DNA of 64,000 nucleotides from Cinnamomum chago. Taxonomy: Eukaryota > Streptophyta > Magnoliopsida > Laurales > Lauraceae. The notes under the pieces were generated by a model, which worked only from the letters and a program-made list of their open reading frames with translations, was not told the origin of the DNA and made no database searches. The stretch lies in NCBI GenBank assembly GCA_038049695.1, contig CP142460.1, positions 34,878,001-34,942,000 of the forward strand, read 5' to 3'. Positions 36,545 to 46,665 of the stretch are shown here, one piece after another. The position numbers and the translations under genes were made by a program. Numbering within the stretch: the stretch's first letter is position 1; every line of letters starts with the position of its first letter.

Positions 36545-37090
36545 CACATATGTTTTAAATGACACTTGCTTTGCCAGATCCCTATGTTTACACATGTTTT
36601 AAATGAATACCCGATTTGTTAAATATCCGTGCTTTTAAATACGTTTCAAATGACACTTTTTTGCCAGATCCCTATGTTTACACACGTTTTAAATGAATAC
36701 CCGATTTGTTAAATATCCGTGCTTTTAAATACGTTTCAAATGACACTTGTTTTGTCAGATCCCTATGTTTACACATGTTTTAAATGAATACCCGATTCGT
36801 TAAATATCCATGCTTTTACATATGTTTCAAATGAACATTTGTTTTGCCAGATTTCTATGGTTACACACGCTTTAAATGAATACCCGGTTTGTCGAATACT
36901 CATGGTTTTACATATGTTTCAAATGAACGTTGTTTTGCCAGATCTCTATATTTATACATGTTTTAAATGAACACCCGATTGTCAAATATCTATGCTTTTA
37001 TAGATGATGTAAATGAACATATGTTTTGTTAGATCTCCATGTTTAACTCATGCTTTAAACGAATACATGTTTTGTCAGAGATCCACGATT
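36545..37090 (+). repeat. Tandem array in the A3 LTR, about 88 bp, six units
   Basis: Units contain GTTTTAAATGAATACCCGAT, TTGTTAAATATCCGTGC, TTTCAAATGACACTTG and TTTTGCCAGATCCCTATG. Neighbouring units (36560-36740) are nearly identical, so the array expanded locally. Confidence 0.88.
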
Positions 37091-37722
37091 TCCCACCCGT
37101 TTAATTATATGCAGCATTTGATCAAATAGCATGATTTATCATATGTTTTATTCTTCAGTATATTTATTATCTTTTCATCCACCTGCCAGACTGTCGTGTC
37201 TGACCCAATACTTTTGGTACTCAGGTCCAGACATTTTCGTCCCGAGATGAGTGTTTTTGTTGGTTGTGGAGCCATGTTTTGCAGGTTGTTTTGTCGGGTA
37301 TGTCATGTAGACATTGAGCTGACATCGGAGTTGCGTTACATACGGGTAGTGGTTATTAACTTGTTATTGTATGGCTTTTATTAGCCTTTTCTTGGGATTC
37401 CTAATTAATGTACATTGATAATTTGTAACTTGAATATATATGGGAATGTAATATCCTGTTACTGTCAGCTCTGTACTTTGTGGTGATGGTTTACTCCAGT
37501 CTGATATGGTTCTTGATATAATAGCTATATGCTAGAGGTTGGGTACAACGCGGAATCCGATGACCACGAACTTCGGGCCGCAACACCCCGAAAGCTTCCG
37601 CAAAATATTCAGAATGTGTTGGAATGTGTTGTCTTCACACACGTGGATCTTGGGAGAAAAATATAACTATCCTTAATCCCATTCGTGCCCCCGAGGTTCT
37701 GATTTGGGGGCGTGACATCCCC

Positions 37723-38330
37723 GAGCACTACAGGGATTAGAAGATGGAGGAATTTGAGAGACTGGTGCAGGGTGACTTGCCAGTGCAGGAGCATGAGATC
37801 TCCTTCACACATTTATCCAGATTTGCAGAGGCTCTGATTCAGCTCGAATCAGAAAGGGTTCGAAGGTTTATCAAGGGACTGCGAGCAGACATTAAGATGC
37901 AAGTTCAACGCAGCAAACTGACCGACTATGATGATGTGGTCAAGGAAGCATATTGGGTTGAAGAGTCCCTGAAAGATGTGATTGCCTTGGAGCAGTAGAG
38001 GATCCTGGCGTTGATACCTCAACCCAAGTCACAGAGTCCATCATCCCATCACTTTCAGCAGCCAGTACCCAAGAGGCTACGATACGAGCCAGTACTTCGA
38101 CAATTGCCTCAGTGGATCACTTGTACTTATTGTGGGGGAAGTCACCATGTTCGCGATTATAGGAAGCAGTCTGGGGCGTGTTTTCATTGTGGAGACCCAG
38201 GGCATAAGGTTTTCGCAACTGTCCAGGGAAGACAGGAGTGGCACCACCAACATTCCCACCTCCGGCGCCCAGGCCTCCACATCCTGCGCAGTCGTTGAGA
38301 CAAGTGCCACCTGCACAGGCTAGACCCCAG
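37723..38330 (+). pseudogene. Tekay-like gag, C-terminal part with zinc knuckle
   Basis: Continues gag with EHYRD, a TAG in place of Trp at 37738, then MEEFERLVQGDLPVQEHE and FIKGLRADIKMQVQ. Another stop is at 37996-37998. Two cysteine motifs follow (CTYCGGSHH.. lacking its last Cys, and CFHCGDPGHK lacking its last Cys), so both knuckles are damaged. Confidence 0.9.
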
Positions 38331-38504
38331 CAACAACAAATGATTGTCAGACCACCACAAGCACCGCAGCAACGTCCTCCCGTACCGTAATAACGATTTC
38401 AGTAGAGACCTCCAGCACCACCTAGACTTCAAGCTCGTGGTCCTAAGCCACAACAGCATTACCAGCAGCGTCCCCAGCAGGCAGGGAAAGCTTATGCTCT
38501 GACG

Positions 38505-38825
38505 CACGAGGAAGCAAAGGCTGCGGGCAATGTTAAAGAAGGTACACTTTCAGTTTGTGGATTTGATGCTAAAGTTCTATTTGATCATGGATCCACACAT
38601 TCATTTGTTGCACCAGCATTTGTACTTCACTTGGGGGAGGATAAAGAAACACTACCGTATGATTTGATAGTAGCCACCCCTGTGGGTAGATCAGTTCCTT
38701 GTAATGTCATCTACCCTAGATGTAATGTTCAGGTTGGAGAAGTTCAGCTGACCGCCAATTTGATCATCTTACCAATGTCGGAGTTTGATGTGATACTTGG
38801 TATGAATTGGTTAGCAGTGAATTGA
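38505..38825 (+). pseudogene. Tekay-like aspartic protease
   Basis: Contains FDHGSTHSF, the active-site block (normally D-S/T-G), with the Asp kept and the next residue changed to His, and a closing FDVILGMNWL. It ends at a TGA at 38823-38825 that sits where the related frame continues straight into RT. A CGA to TGA change, the usual result of methylated-C deamination, would explain it. Confidence 0.88.
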
Positions 38826-38828
38826 GCG

Positions 38829-39846
38829 GTGTTAGATTGTTTTAACAAAACGGTGAAGTTGCGGGGTGCAGACCGTAGTGTTGAGTTTGTTGGCACTGAA
38901 AAACCCTTCTCCACTCGGTTAATTTCTGCATTGAAGGCAGAACGGTTGATGAGGAACGGTTGCGAAGGCTTTATCGCGTTTATCGCAGAAGACAAGGAGT
39001 CTAAAACTGTTGATGAGATTCTAGTGGTGCGAGAGTTCCAGGATTTGTTTCGGGATGAGATTCTTAGTTTGCCACCTGTCCGCGAGTTGGATTTCACGAT
39101 AGAATTACTGCCAGGTACAACACCTATTTTGAAAGCCCTGTATAGAATGGCTTCGATAGAATTGAAGGAGTTGAAGACTCAGATAGAAGATCTGTTGGAT
39201 AAAGGTTTCATTAGGCCTAGTGTTTCACCGTGGGGAGCTCCGGTGATATTTGTGAAGAAGAAGGACGGGACAATGAGAATGTGCATAGATTATAGACAGT
39301 TGAATCAGGTGACTGTTAAGAACAAGTACCCGTTACCGAGGATTGATGAGTTGTTTGATCAGTTGCAGGGAGCTCAATTCTTTTCAAAGATAGATCTGTG
39401 TTCTGGTTATCACCAACTACGAGTCAGGAAGGAGGATGTTCCTAAGACTGCATTCCGGACTAGATATGGCCATTTTGAGTTTCTTGTGATGCCTTTCGGG
39501 TTAACGAACGCACCTGCAGTTTTTATGGCATTGATGAATAAGGTGTTTGCCCCCTTTTCTGGATAAGTTTGTGGTCGTCTTCGTAGATGATGTGTTGGTA
39601 TATTCGAAGACTAAGGAGGAGCGCGAGCATCACTTGAGAACATCATTGCAGCTTCTGAAGGATAACCAGTTGTATGCTAAGTTGAGCAAATGCGAGTTTT
39701 GGCTGGAGCAAGTGACATTTTTGGGCCATATTATTTTTAAGGATGGACTGACAGTGGACCCTACGAAGGTAGCATCAGTCGTTAATTGGGGTAGTCCACA
39801 GAATGTAGCGAAAGTTTGTAGTTTTCTTGGACTTGCAGGTTACTAG
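38829..39846 (+). pseudogene. Tekay-like reverse transcriptase, one frameshift
   Basis: The RT fingers and palm are clear: PYRM-like motif ([13 protein letters not shown]), [61 protein letters not shown]. At 39545-39560 an extra T shifts the frame, and the catalytic FVDD (39580-39591) lies in the next frame. The thumb continues to GLAGY and a TAG at 39844-39846. The frameshift precedes the catalytic Asp pair, so no active RT can be made. Confidence 0.95.
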
Positions 39847-39895
39847 AGGAGGTTTGTGAAAAGGGTTTTCTACCATAGCATCTCCACTCACTAAG

Positions 39896-40381
39896 TTGAC
39901 AAGGAAGGATATCCCATTTGTGTGGACAGAAGAATGTGCGAAGAGTTTTCAAGAGTTGAAGACCCGGTTGACTACAACACTCATACTTGCTTTACCCTTA
40001 GGAAATGGAGGATTTGTGGTTTATACAAATGCATCAGGGATTGGTCTGGGTTGTGTTTACATGCAGAATGACAAGGTGATAGCCTATGGCTCAAGAGAAT
40101 TGAAGGATCATGAGAAGAAGTATGCCACACATGACTTAGACCTAGCAGCAGTAGTTTTTGCATTGAAGTTGTGGAGGCATTATTTGTATGGAGAAAGATT
40201 TGAGGTGTATACAGATCACAAGAGTCTGCAATACTTGTTTACACAGGGTGATCTGAATAATAGACAGCGGAGATGGATGGAGTACATAAAAGACTATGAT
40301 TTTCCAATCAAGTACCATCCAGGGAAGGTGAATGTAGTAGCAGATGCTCTTAGTAGGAAGGCATCATTCAGTGGATTGTAA
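39896..40381 (+). pseudogene. Tekay-like RNase H domain
   Basis: Holds the connection segment and RNase H: YTNAS (family YTDAS), [38 protein letters not shown] and [14 protein letters not shown]. The first catalytic Asp is Asn here, the result of a G-to-A change. A stop lies at 40379-40381, before the integrase part. Confidence 0.93.
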
Positions 40382-40388
40382 TGCCTGA

Positions 40389-41905
40389 ATGGAGATGGAT
40401 GGAGCATTTCAGAGTATGGATGTGGAAGTATGGCTAGTCAAAGAGAAAGTCCTAGTTGCTACCATGGGAGTTTGGGAGCCAGAGATAGTTAACAGGATCA
40501 AGGTAGCCCAAAAAGACGATCCATCGCTGCAGAGAATCATTGAGCATGTGGATGACAAGCCAGAGTTCAGATTGATTGATGGAGTTATGTACTGCAAAGA
40601 TAGGTTGTGTGTGCCAGATGTTCAAGATATCAAGTTTGAGTTGTTGACAAATGTGCACCACACCAGGTATTCTATTCATCCGGGTAACACCAAGATGTAT
40701 AAGAATTTGAAGAATCACTATTGGCGGGTGAAAATGAAGAAAGAGATTGCAGAATTCATTTCTAGGTGTATGACATGCCAACAGATTAAAGCAGAGCACA
40801 AGAAGTCTCCTGGTTTGCTTCACCCGTTGGAGATTCCTCAGTGGAAATGGGAGAATATCCCCATGGATTTTGTGTCAGGGTTGCCAAACACCAGAAAGGG
40901 CAATGATGCTATTTGGGTGATTGTGGATAGATTGACTAAGTCAGCACATTTCCTGCCATTTAAGACTGGTCAGTTTATGGATAAGATGACCAAGATGTAC
41001 ATGGACAATATAGTCAAGTTGCATGGAGTGCCTAAGTCCATCGTATCCGATCGAGACACTAAGTCTGTCTCTAGGTTTTGGTATACTTTTCAGTCATTTA
41101 TGGGTACTCAGTTGAAGTTTAGTACAGCTTACCATCCTCAGACAGATGGACAGTCAGAGCGTACCATTCAGACTTTGGAAGATCTCATCAGAGCATGTGT
41201 TTTGGATTTCAAGGATAGTTGGGATGAAAGTTTGCCTCTGTGTGAGTTTGCCTACAATAACAACTATCATTCAAGTATTGGTATGACACCATTTGAGGCA
41301 TTGTACGGACGGAGATGCAGAACTCCGACATGTTGGGAGGAAGTAGGAGTTCGGAGTTTTCATGGCCCTTCAGAGATTGCTGATTCCAGTGACAAAGTTC
41401 GGATTGTTCAGATGAGAACGAAGGAATCTCGGGATCGTCAGAAGAGTTATGCAGATAAGAGGCGGAGACCTTTAGAATTCCAAGTGGGGGATATGGCATT
41501 TTTGAAAGTCTCTCCGTTGCGAGGTGTTGTTCGATTCGGGCAAAAAGGGAAGCTTGCTAAGAGATTTGTCGGATCGTTTGAGATCAAGAGCAGGATTGGA
41601 GACATGGCCTATCGTTTGGTGTTACCGCCAGAGTTAGCCGGTGTGCATGACGTTTTTCATGTCTTAATGCTTCGGAAGTATATTTCAGATACTACTCATG
41701 TGTTGCAGCACGAGCCACTTCAGCTACAAGCAGATGTGACCAATGTAGAGCGGCCAACGCAGATCATCGACACAAAGGAGACAATACTGCGTACCAAGAC
41801 CATCCAGTCAGTTAAGGTACAGTGGGAACATCATAGTGCATAGGAAGCTACGTGGGAGCTGAAGGATTAGACCCAGAAGGCGTACCCTTATCTTTTTCCG
41901 GATGA
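40389..41905 (+). pseudogene. Tekay-like integrase with chromodomain remnant
   Basis: An open frame to 41843 contains the HHCC zinc-binding motif (VHHTRYSIHPGNTKMY .. CMTCQQIK) and the catalytic core with Asp in IPMDFVSGLP, Asp in SIVSDRDTKS and Glu in TDGQSERTIQTLED. A C-terminal part with HDVFHVLMLRKY follows. After it a chromodomain-like stretch (IIDTKETILRTKTIQSVKVQWEHH is split by a TAG at 41841; EATWELKD follows) targets insertion to heterochromatin in chromoviruses. The whole DD35E triad is kept although the rest of pol is broken. Confidence 0.93.
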
Positions 41906-41955
41906 GGTATGCTTAGGCATTTGGGGGACCAAATGTTCTTTTTAGTTATGAGAGA

Positions 41956-43373
41956 TGTAAGGTACAAGACCTTATTGGGTCAGTTGGGCCTAATAGTAGG
42001 CTCATTGACCTGTTTATATTGTTTTTATTATAATTATTTGTAGTTTAGATATTTAAGTGGGTTTAGATCATGAACGAGTTTCTGCTAGTGTTAGAGTAGT
42101 GTCTGCGAAGTTTCGTGCGACTTCGAGTGCGTTTGACCCTAGTAAGGGGGTAGTTTGCAATTTCTGAAAAATTGAGTGTTTTTTCGAAAATTCAAAATGT
42201 CATATTTTTTGGTTCATTGGAAAGGTCTCGTTGTACTGATCATTTTTGTCTCCTGGCTCGTCACGATCCGACGATCAGAAACCCTTCAAGTGGTCCATTC
42301 CTTCACTGGACCCACTTAAGGGCAAATCAGTCTTTTTCCCTTCCCTCTCTTCTTAAACAGAGATTAACCATAATCGTTTCATTCCAAATCTCTGCAATGA
42401 AAGCTACAACAGTTTCTTTTTCTTCTTCCTCTTCTTAAGCTCTAGAACTCTAACCGAGAGAGATCACCTCTGCAATCCGGACCGCACATCTTCTTCCTTT
42501 TGATCTTCTCTTTCCATTGGTCCTAGTTTGGTAAGGTTTCTCTCACCTTCACCCTTTCAATCGATTTCTCTTTTGGTTAAATTTGGGTTCTTTTTAATCT
42601 TTTTTCCTTTCCCTCTCCTTCTTGGTGTTCTAGATTGCTTTTGAGCGGGGTAGATTGTGGTTTTCGCGGTAGAAAGCTCTTTCGTAAGCTTTTTCCAATT
42701 TCTAATCTTATTCTTGGTTGAGGCAAGTAGATATGCAAATTATAATTGATCATTGTCTATATTATTTTCTATTGATTGCAATGATATCCAAGTTAGATTT
42801 CCCTAAATCCCAAGCTTGTTGTTGATCCTATATTGGGATTGACATTGTCAGGTTAGGTTTGGGGATTTAGGTTTAAATTAATTTGTAATTGGTAAACTTT
42901 AATGTTTAAATTGTTATAATGGAAGTTAAATGATGAATGTGATGAAATGGGAGCATTGAGGCTCATTTTCTGCAGATTAGCCATGGATTGGCCGGTGGAA
43001 AAAGAGAGAAAAACCCATTTTCGGGGGTGCAGGTCGTACAATGCCCAGCGATCGGACTGCAGACCGATCGATCGGATAGAAATTGATCTCAGTTAACTGA
43101 GATGAATCTCAGACCGATCGATCGGATGACTTTTTAACTGAGACAGATTACAGTCCGACCGATCGGACCCTTTTGTCCAATCGATCGGATGGCAATTTTC
43201 TGATGGCAATTGGAAACTTTGAACACTTGTAACTTTTAATCCGCCTGTTGGATGTCTACGTATTATATACCTTTGGAAAGCCCTTGAGATGTAGAATCCA
43301 ATGGTTCTAGTTTCATCACGATCGGAAGTCGGAAAGCAATGTAAATACTCAGATTATTGATCCAGCCTATATT
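41956..43373 (+). mobile_element. Tekay-like element, 3' LTR, first part
   Basis: Starts TGTAAGGTACAAGACC and follows the 5' LTR (2779-4198) closely through TATA-like sequence, leader, palindrome island (43047-43190) and GTTGGAAAGC-like block (CTTTGGAAAGCCC near 43270). It is interrupted at 43373 by the copia element, whose duplication ATATT is at 43369-43373. Confidence 0.93.
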
Positions 43374-43890
43374 TGTTAGGTCTTTTGTATTTGCAATTTG
43401 ATGGATGCATTTGCATATTGGCATCTTTTGAATTCACACACATGCATTGATTTAAAATTCTTGAAATCTAGTTTTACCCATGCATAGCTTTTAAGATTTG
43501 GAAAAGCTTTTGTTTTATGCATGTTTTGGTTTTAAACTTGGATGCATTGGTTTTAGAACCCAAAACTCTTTTGAAAACCTATTTCCTTGTGCACTACATT
43601 TGGAAAATCATCTTGTGTATTTAGGTTTAAGTCTTGCATACATTCTTCACAAAAAGAATCATTTTGTATGCAATTTCATTTGAAAAGAGTTGTATTCAAA
43701 TCAAGCTAGCCTTTGGTTTTAATCTTGTGAATCATTTTAGGCTTTGTGTTTCTCATGTTTTTAAACTTCTTAGAATACCTTAAAACATGTTATTTAAGCT
43801 TGATTTAGTGGCCAAAAGATCCACCAAAGAAAAACTTTGAAAATGGAAAAAGTTGGAATTTTGGCCCAGGGACTCGCCCGACAGTGTCGT

Positions 43891-44032
43891 CGGTCGACCG
43901 AGCCCTGTGTCTCGGTCGACCGAGAACACTGCAGGGCAAATGGACAGTTTTTGAACTGTTTCAGGCCAACGGTCAGAAATATGACCGTTGTGCTTTCTCG
44001 GTCGACCGAGACCTGTGTCTAGGTCGACCGAG
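43891..44032. repeat. Palindrome island in copia U3, CGGTCGACCG type
   Basis: Four copies of (T)CGGTCGACCG(A), at 43891, 43912, 43999 and 44022, arranged as two pairs around an inverted repeat CAACGGTCA..TGACCGTTG (43968-43990). The island ends about 25 bases before the TATA box, so it lies in an enhancer position. A second copy is in the 3' LTR at 49519-49660, and a related version in the solo LTR at 53991-54124. Confidence 0.9.
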
Positions 44033-44056
44033 AACTAGCCGTTGGCAACTTTTTAG

Positions 44057-44064
44057 CTATAAAG
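44057..44064 (+). promoter_or_regulatory. TATA box of the copia LTR
   Basis: CTATAAAG at 44057-44064, followed about 30 bases on by the probable start of R. The corresponding box in the 3' LTR is at 49685-49692. Confidence 0.7.
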
Positions 44065-44703
44065 TCCATTCATTTCCAACCTTTTTCAAGGCTTGAAACT
44101 TGAACTTTTGAGAGCATTTTGGAGCCAAAGAAAGGGGAAGAAGTTGGAAAAGCTAGAGGGCTATTTGGAAATCAATCTCATGAGTTTTTAAAAGGTACAT
44201 CTTCTAAGTTATTTTGATTTCCATTCAAATGAAATTCATGCATGTTCAAATCCTTTGAATTTTCATTTATGCATGATTTCAAGCCCTTAAAGAGTTGTTT
44301 TGCAAACTCAATATCTTTCTTGGTAAATTAGATTAGTTTGCACACACTCTTATCCTAATCACATATGTTCTTAGACTTTAACTTTCACTCAACTTGTTTA
44401 TCTTAATTCTTCAAAGTTGTTTGAATCTTTTATGTGATTAGTTTTCTCTTCAATCATCATTTTATAAACCTTGATTTTAAAATGCATCATGCATTCATTT
44501 AAAAGCTTCATTGTTAAAATTGATTGAAGAAACTCATACATACACTTTGTGCACACACTTTAGTTTATTTTAGTGTATGTTTGTAATTGGAATTTCATTT
44601 TCCTATTAGCCTATTTAAGAGGCAAATTCCATTGTGCTTAAATTGTAATCTCTTAGAGTGATCTTTTGTAAAGACACCTTCTTAGAGAAATCCTCATTTG
44701 TAA

Positions 44704-44905
44704 AGGTTATTGCTTAGCCTTTGAAAAGCAACTTGTAAGGTTATTGCTTAGCCTAATAAAAGCATATTGTAGGGTTATTGCTTAGCCTAAGAAAAGCATC
44801 TTGATAGGTTATTGCTTAGCCTTGAAAAGCATCTTGTAAAGGTTGTTGTTGAGCCTTAGAAAAACAACTTTGTAAGGGTTATTGCTTAGCCTAGTAAAAA
44901 GCATA
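44704..44905 (+). repeat. Tandem stem-loop repeats in copia R/U5
   Basis: Six units of about 33 bp built on GGTTATTGCTTAGCCT..AAAAGCA. Each can form a small hairpin (AAGG..CCTT and GCTT..AAGC). The same array is at 50332-50533 and, with changes, at 55446-55578 in the solo LTR, so it is kept between related families. It should be transcribed. Confidence 0.85.
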
Positions 44906-44944
44906 ATTAGTGGAATCCGGTGGGGTGTTGGAGACACAAGCCGG

Positions 44945-44976
44945 TAGTGGATGTAGGCACGTTGGCCGAACCACTA
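44945..44976 (+). promoter_or_regulatory. Conserved copia U5 hairpin
   Basis: TAGTGG ATGTAGGC ... GGCCGAA CCACTA forms a 6-base outer stem with an inner CGTAGGC/GGCC-like pairing, followed by TAAAT. Identical at 50573-50604 and nearly so at 55618-55649. Similar sequence is common in U5 of plant copia LTRs; a role in packaging, priming or 3'-end formation is inference. Confidence 0.7.
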
Positions 44977-45162
44977 TAAATATTGGTGTTGTGGTGCATG
45001 CTATGTGGTGATTGATTTTGTATTAGCTTCCGCATCTTGTTTGTTTAATCATCACATGTGACTAGTTTAGTTTAAGAAATTAAAATTGGTCGAAATTGGT
45101 CACAATTGTAGCTCACCCTATTCACCCCCCCTCTAGGGTTAGGATCCTCGTGGACTTTCAAT

Positions 45163-45175
45163 TGGTATCAGAGCC
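45163..45175 (+). other. Primer-binding site, initiator tRNA-Met type
   Basis: TGGTATCAGAGCC, three bases after the LTR end, exact match to the common plant initiator-Met site. Confidence 0.95.
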
Positions 45176-45276
45176 AAGTGCTCTAATCCCTTAGGATCAA
45201 GTGTTTGGAACTCTTGATTAGGTGTAAAAACCTAGAGTTTAAACCCTAGTGTTGTGCTTCCTTGAAAATCATTAGA

Positions 45277-46665
45277 ATGGACTCCACTATGCTAGATCTT
45301 GTAGATTCTTCTAGACCCCTCATTCCTCCTTCTATTGGAGATTCAAACTTTCAATCTAATGAATCTCAATGTGACATAAAAGAGGAAGAAAATGATTATG
45401 ATGAAGATGATCTTCAACAAGCCTATAATGAATTATATACATTATCTTCCAAGCTTGATAAGAGAAATAGAAGTTTAAGAGAAGAATCTATGAAACTAAA
45501 CAAAGAGCTAGTCTCTTCAAAAGATGAACTTAGAGAGAAAGAAGAAGTAATAAATTGTGTAGAATCTAAGTTCATGATCTCTATGAATAATCTATCTAAC
45601 ATTCAAGATGAACTAAATGAATTAAAGATGGATTATGATAAAGTCAATAAGGAAAATTTAATTCTAAGAGATCAAATAAAAAGGCAAGACAAAGACTTTA
45701 ACAACTTAGAAGCCAAGTTGATTAAAAGTAAGTTAAAAACACAAGAACTTGGATCTAAAGTTGTTAATGAACTAAAACATGAATTAAAACTTGCCAATGA
45801 AGAGATAAGCAAACATAAGGATATTGAAAATGAACTTTCAAAAGTTAAAAATGAAAATTCCATCCTTATAACCAAAGTCACTCAACTTGAAGTTTACAAA
45901 CAAAAGTATGAGTGCAAGTTTACCCAAAGTGAAGAAAGACTTGAAAAATTATTTAAATTGGGTAAACCTCATGGAGATAGGACGGGTCTTGGATTTAATA
46001 GGAATATGTTACATGACCCTAAATTCACCAACACTTTTGTGAAAGGTGAGTCCTCATTCTCTAGCACTCTTTCTCCTTTGCCCAAAACCAAATGTAATTT
46101 TTGTGGCATTGAAGGACATTTTATGTTTGAGTGCAAACTAAGGAAAAGAAGCCATGTGTCTAAACCCATCTTTGAACTCAAGAAAGTAAAATCAAACTTG
46201 AAGGGTAAGACACTAAAAACAAAGGAAGACTCCATAAAGCTTAAACAAGTTAAACCAATTAACAAGGAGTCTCCAAAAATAGATTCTAAAAAGGTTAAAC
46301 AAGTCAAACCAAGTTTAAAAGAATCTATTAACAAAAAGCTTCTCAACCTACCTCCCTTAAGTCAAAACATGAAAGAACTTTTGAAGAAATTTACTAAGTT
46401 AAATCTAAATTTCAAAAGTCAAAGAAAGGGAGAAAATAAGAAGAAAAGAAATTTGAAGCAATCCCCTATGAAACAAACTCACCAACTCTCTAAGACTAAT
46501 CATCAATCTAAAAAAGTCAAACCTCAAAGATTTGATGTTAAGTCTAAAAGAATTTATCAAGTCAAATCTCCTTTAGTTGGTGAGAACCCCAAACTAGACC
46601 TCAAAGTTCAAACCTCTCAAGACCTTAGGTGGATTCCTAAAGTTAGATACTTAGACAAACCTTAA
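45277..46665 (+). CDS. Shortened copia GAG: coiled coil plus zinc knuckle
   Basis: Intact frame of 462 codons from the ATG at 45277 (MDSTMLDLVDSSRP); an upstream in-frame ATG at 45262 is possible. The first 50 residues are loosely ordered and acidic. Residues about 50-225 form a long coiled coil (heptad Leu/Lys/Glu), then KPHGDRTGLGFN, a CX2CX4HX4C zinc knuckle (CNFCGIEGHFMFEC, near residue 275) and a very lysine-rich C-terminus ending RWIPKVRYLDKP. This is the C-terminal half of plant copia GAG. The N-terminal UBN2/DUF4219-type capsid half is missing, and no protease, integrase, RT or RNase H follows. The lack of any stop or frameshift, in an element with nearly identical LTRs, fits a mobile non-autonomous element that borrows POL and capsid from a relative. 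Confidence 0.88.
   Translation: MDSTMLDLVDSSRPLIPPSIGDSNFQSNESQCDIKEEENDYDEDDLQQAYNELYTLSSKLDKRNRSLREESMKLNKELVSSKDELREKEEVINCVESKFMISMNNLSNIQDELNELKMDYDKVNKENLILRDQIKRQDKDFNNLEAKLIKSKLKTQELGSKVVNELKHELKLANEEISKHKDIENELSKVKNENSILITKVTQLEVYKQKYECKFTQSEERLEKLFKLGKPHGDRTGLGFNRNMLHDPKFTNTFVKGESSFSSTLSPLPKTKCNFCGIEGHFMFECKLRKRSHVSKPIFELKKVKSNLKGKTLKTKEDSIKLKQVKPINKESPKIDSKKVKQVKPSLKESINKKLLNLPPLSQNMKELLKKFTKLNLNFKSQRKGENKKKRNLKQSPMKQTHQLSKTNHQSKKVKPQRFDVKSKRIYQVKSPLVGENPKLDLKVQTSQDLRWIPKVRYLDKP

Larger units (their letters stand above)
33839..37717 (+). mobile_element. Solo LTR, family A3, inserted in gag
   Basis: 3879 bp, start TTTGAGAACCCGACCCC (terminal TG mutated to TT) and end GGGGGCGTGACA. 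The flanks are TCCCT (33834-33838) and TCCCC (37718-37722), a duplication with one mismatch, and the gag protein is continuous across it. It is the same family as 25099-29166. It carries its own island (35227-35505), a (TA)n run at about 35715-35748 and the best preserved 88 bp array. Confidence 0.93.
43374..45160 (+). mobile_element. Young copia element, 5' LTR
   Basis: TGTTAGGTCTTTTGTATTTG to GGACTTTCA, 1787 bp, exactly the length of the 3' LTR. I noticed a single difference between the two (A at 44055, G at 49683). Flanks are ATATT on both sides of the whole element. U3 contains the GTCGAC island (43891-44032) just upstream of the TATA box; R/U5 holds a tandem stem-loop repeat (44704-44905) and a TAGTGG..CCACTA hairpin. 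The near identity means a recent insertion. Confidence 0.97.

Noticed and set aside
43884-44096. Frame with SVDRD..GRPRT repeats in the copia LTR
   Set aside because: Translation of the GTCGAC island upstream of the TATA box, so it is not transcribed from the LTR promoter.
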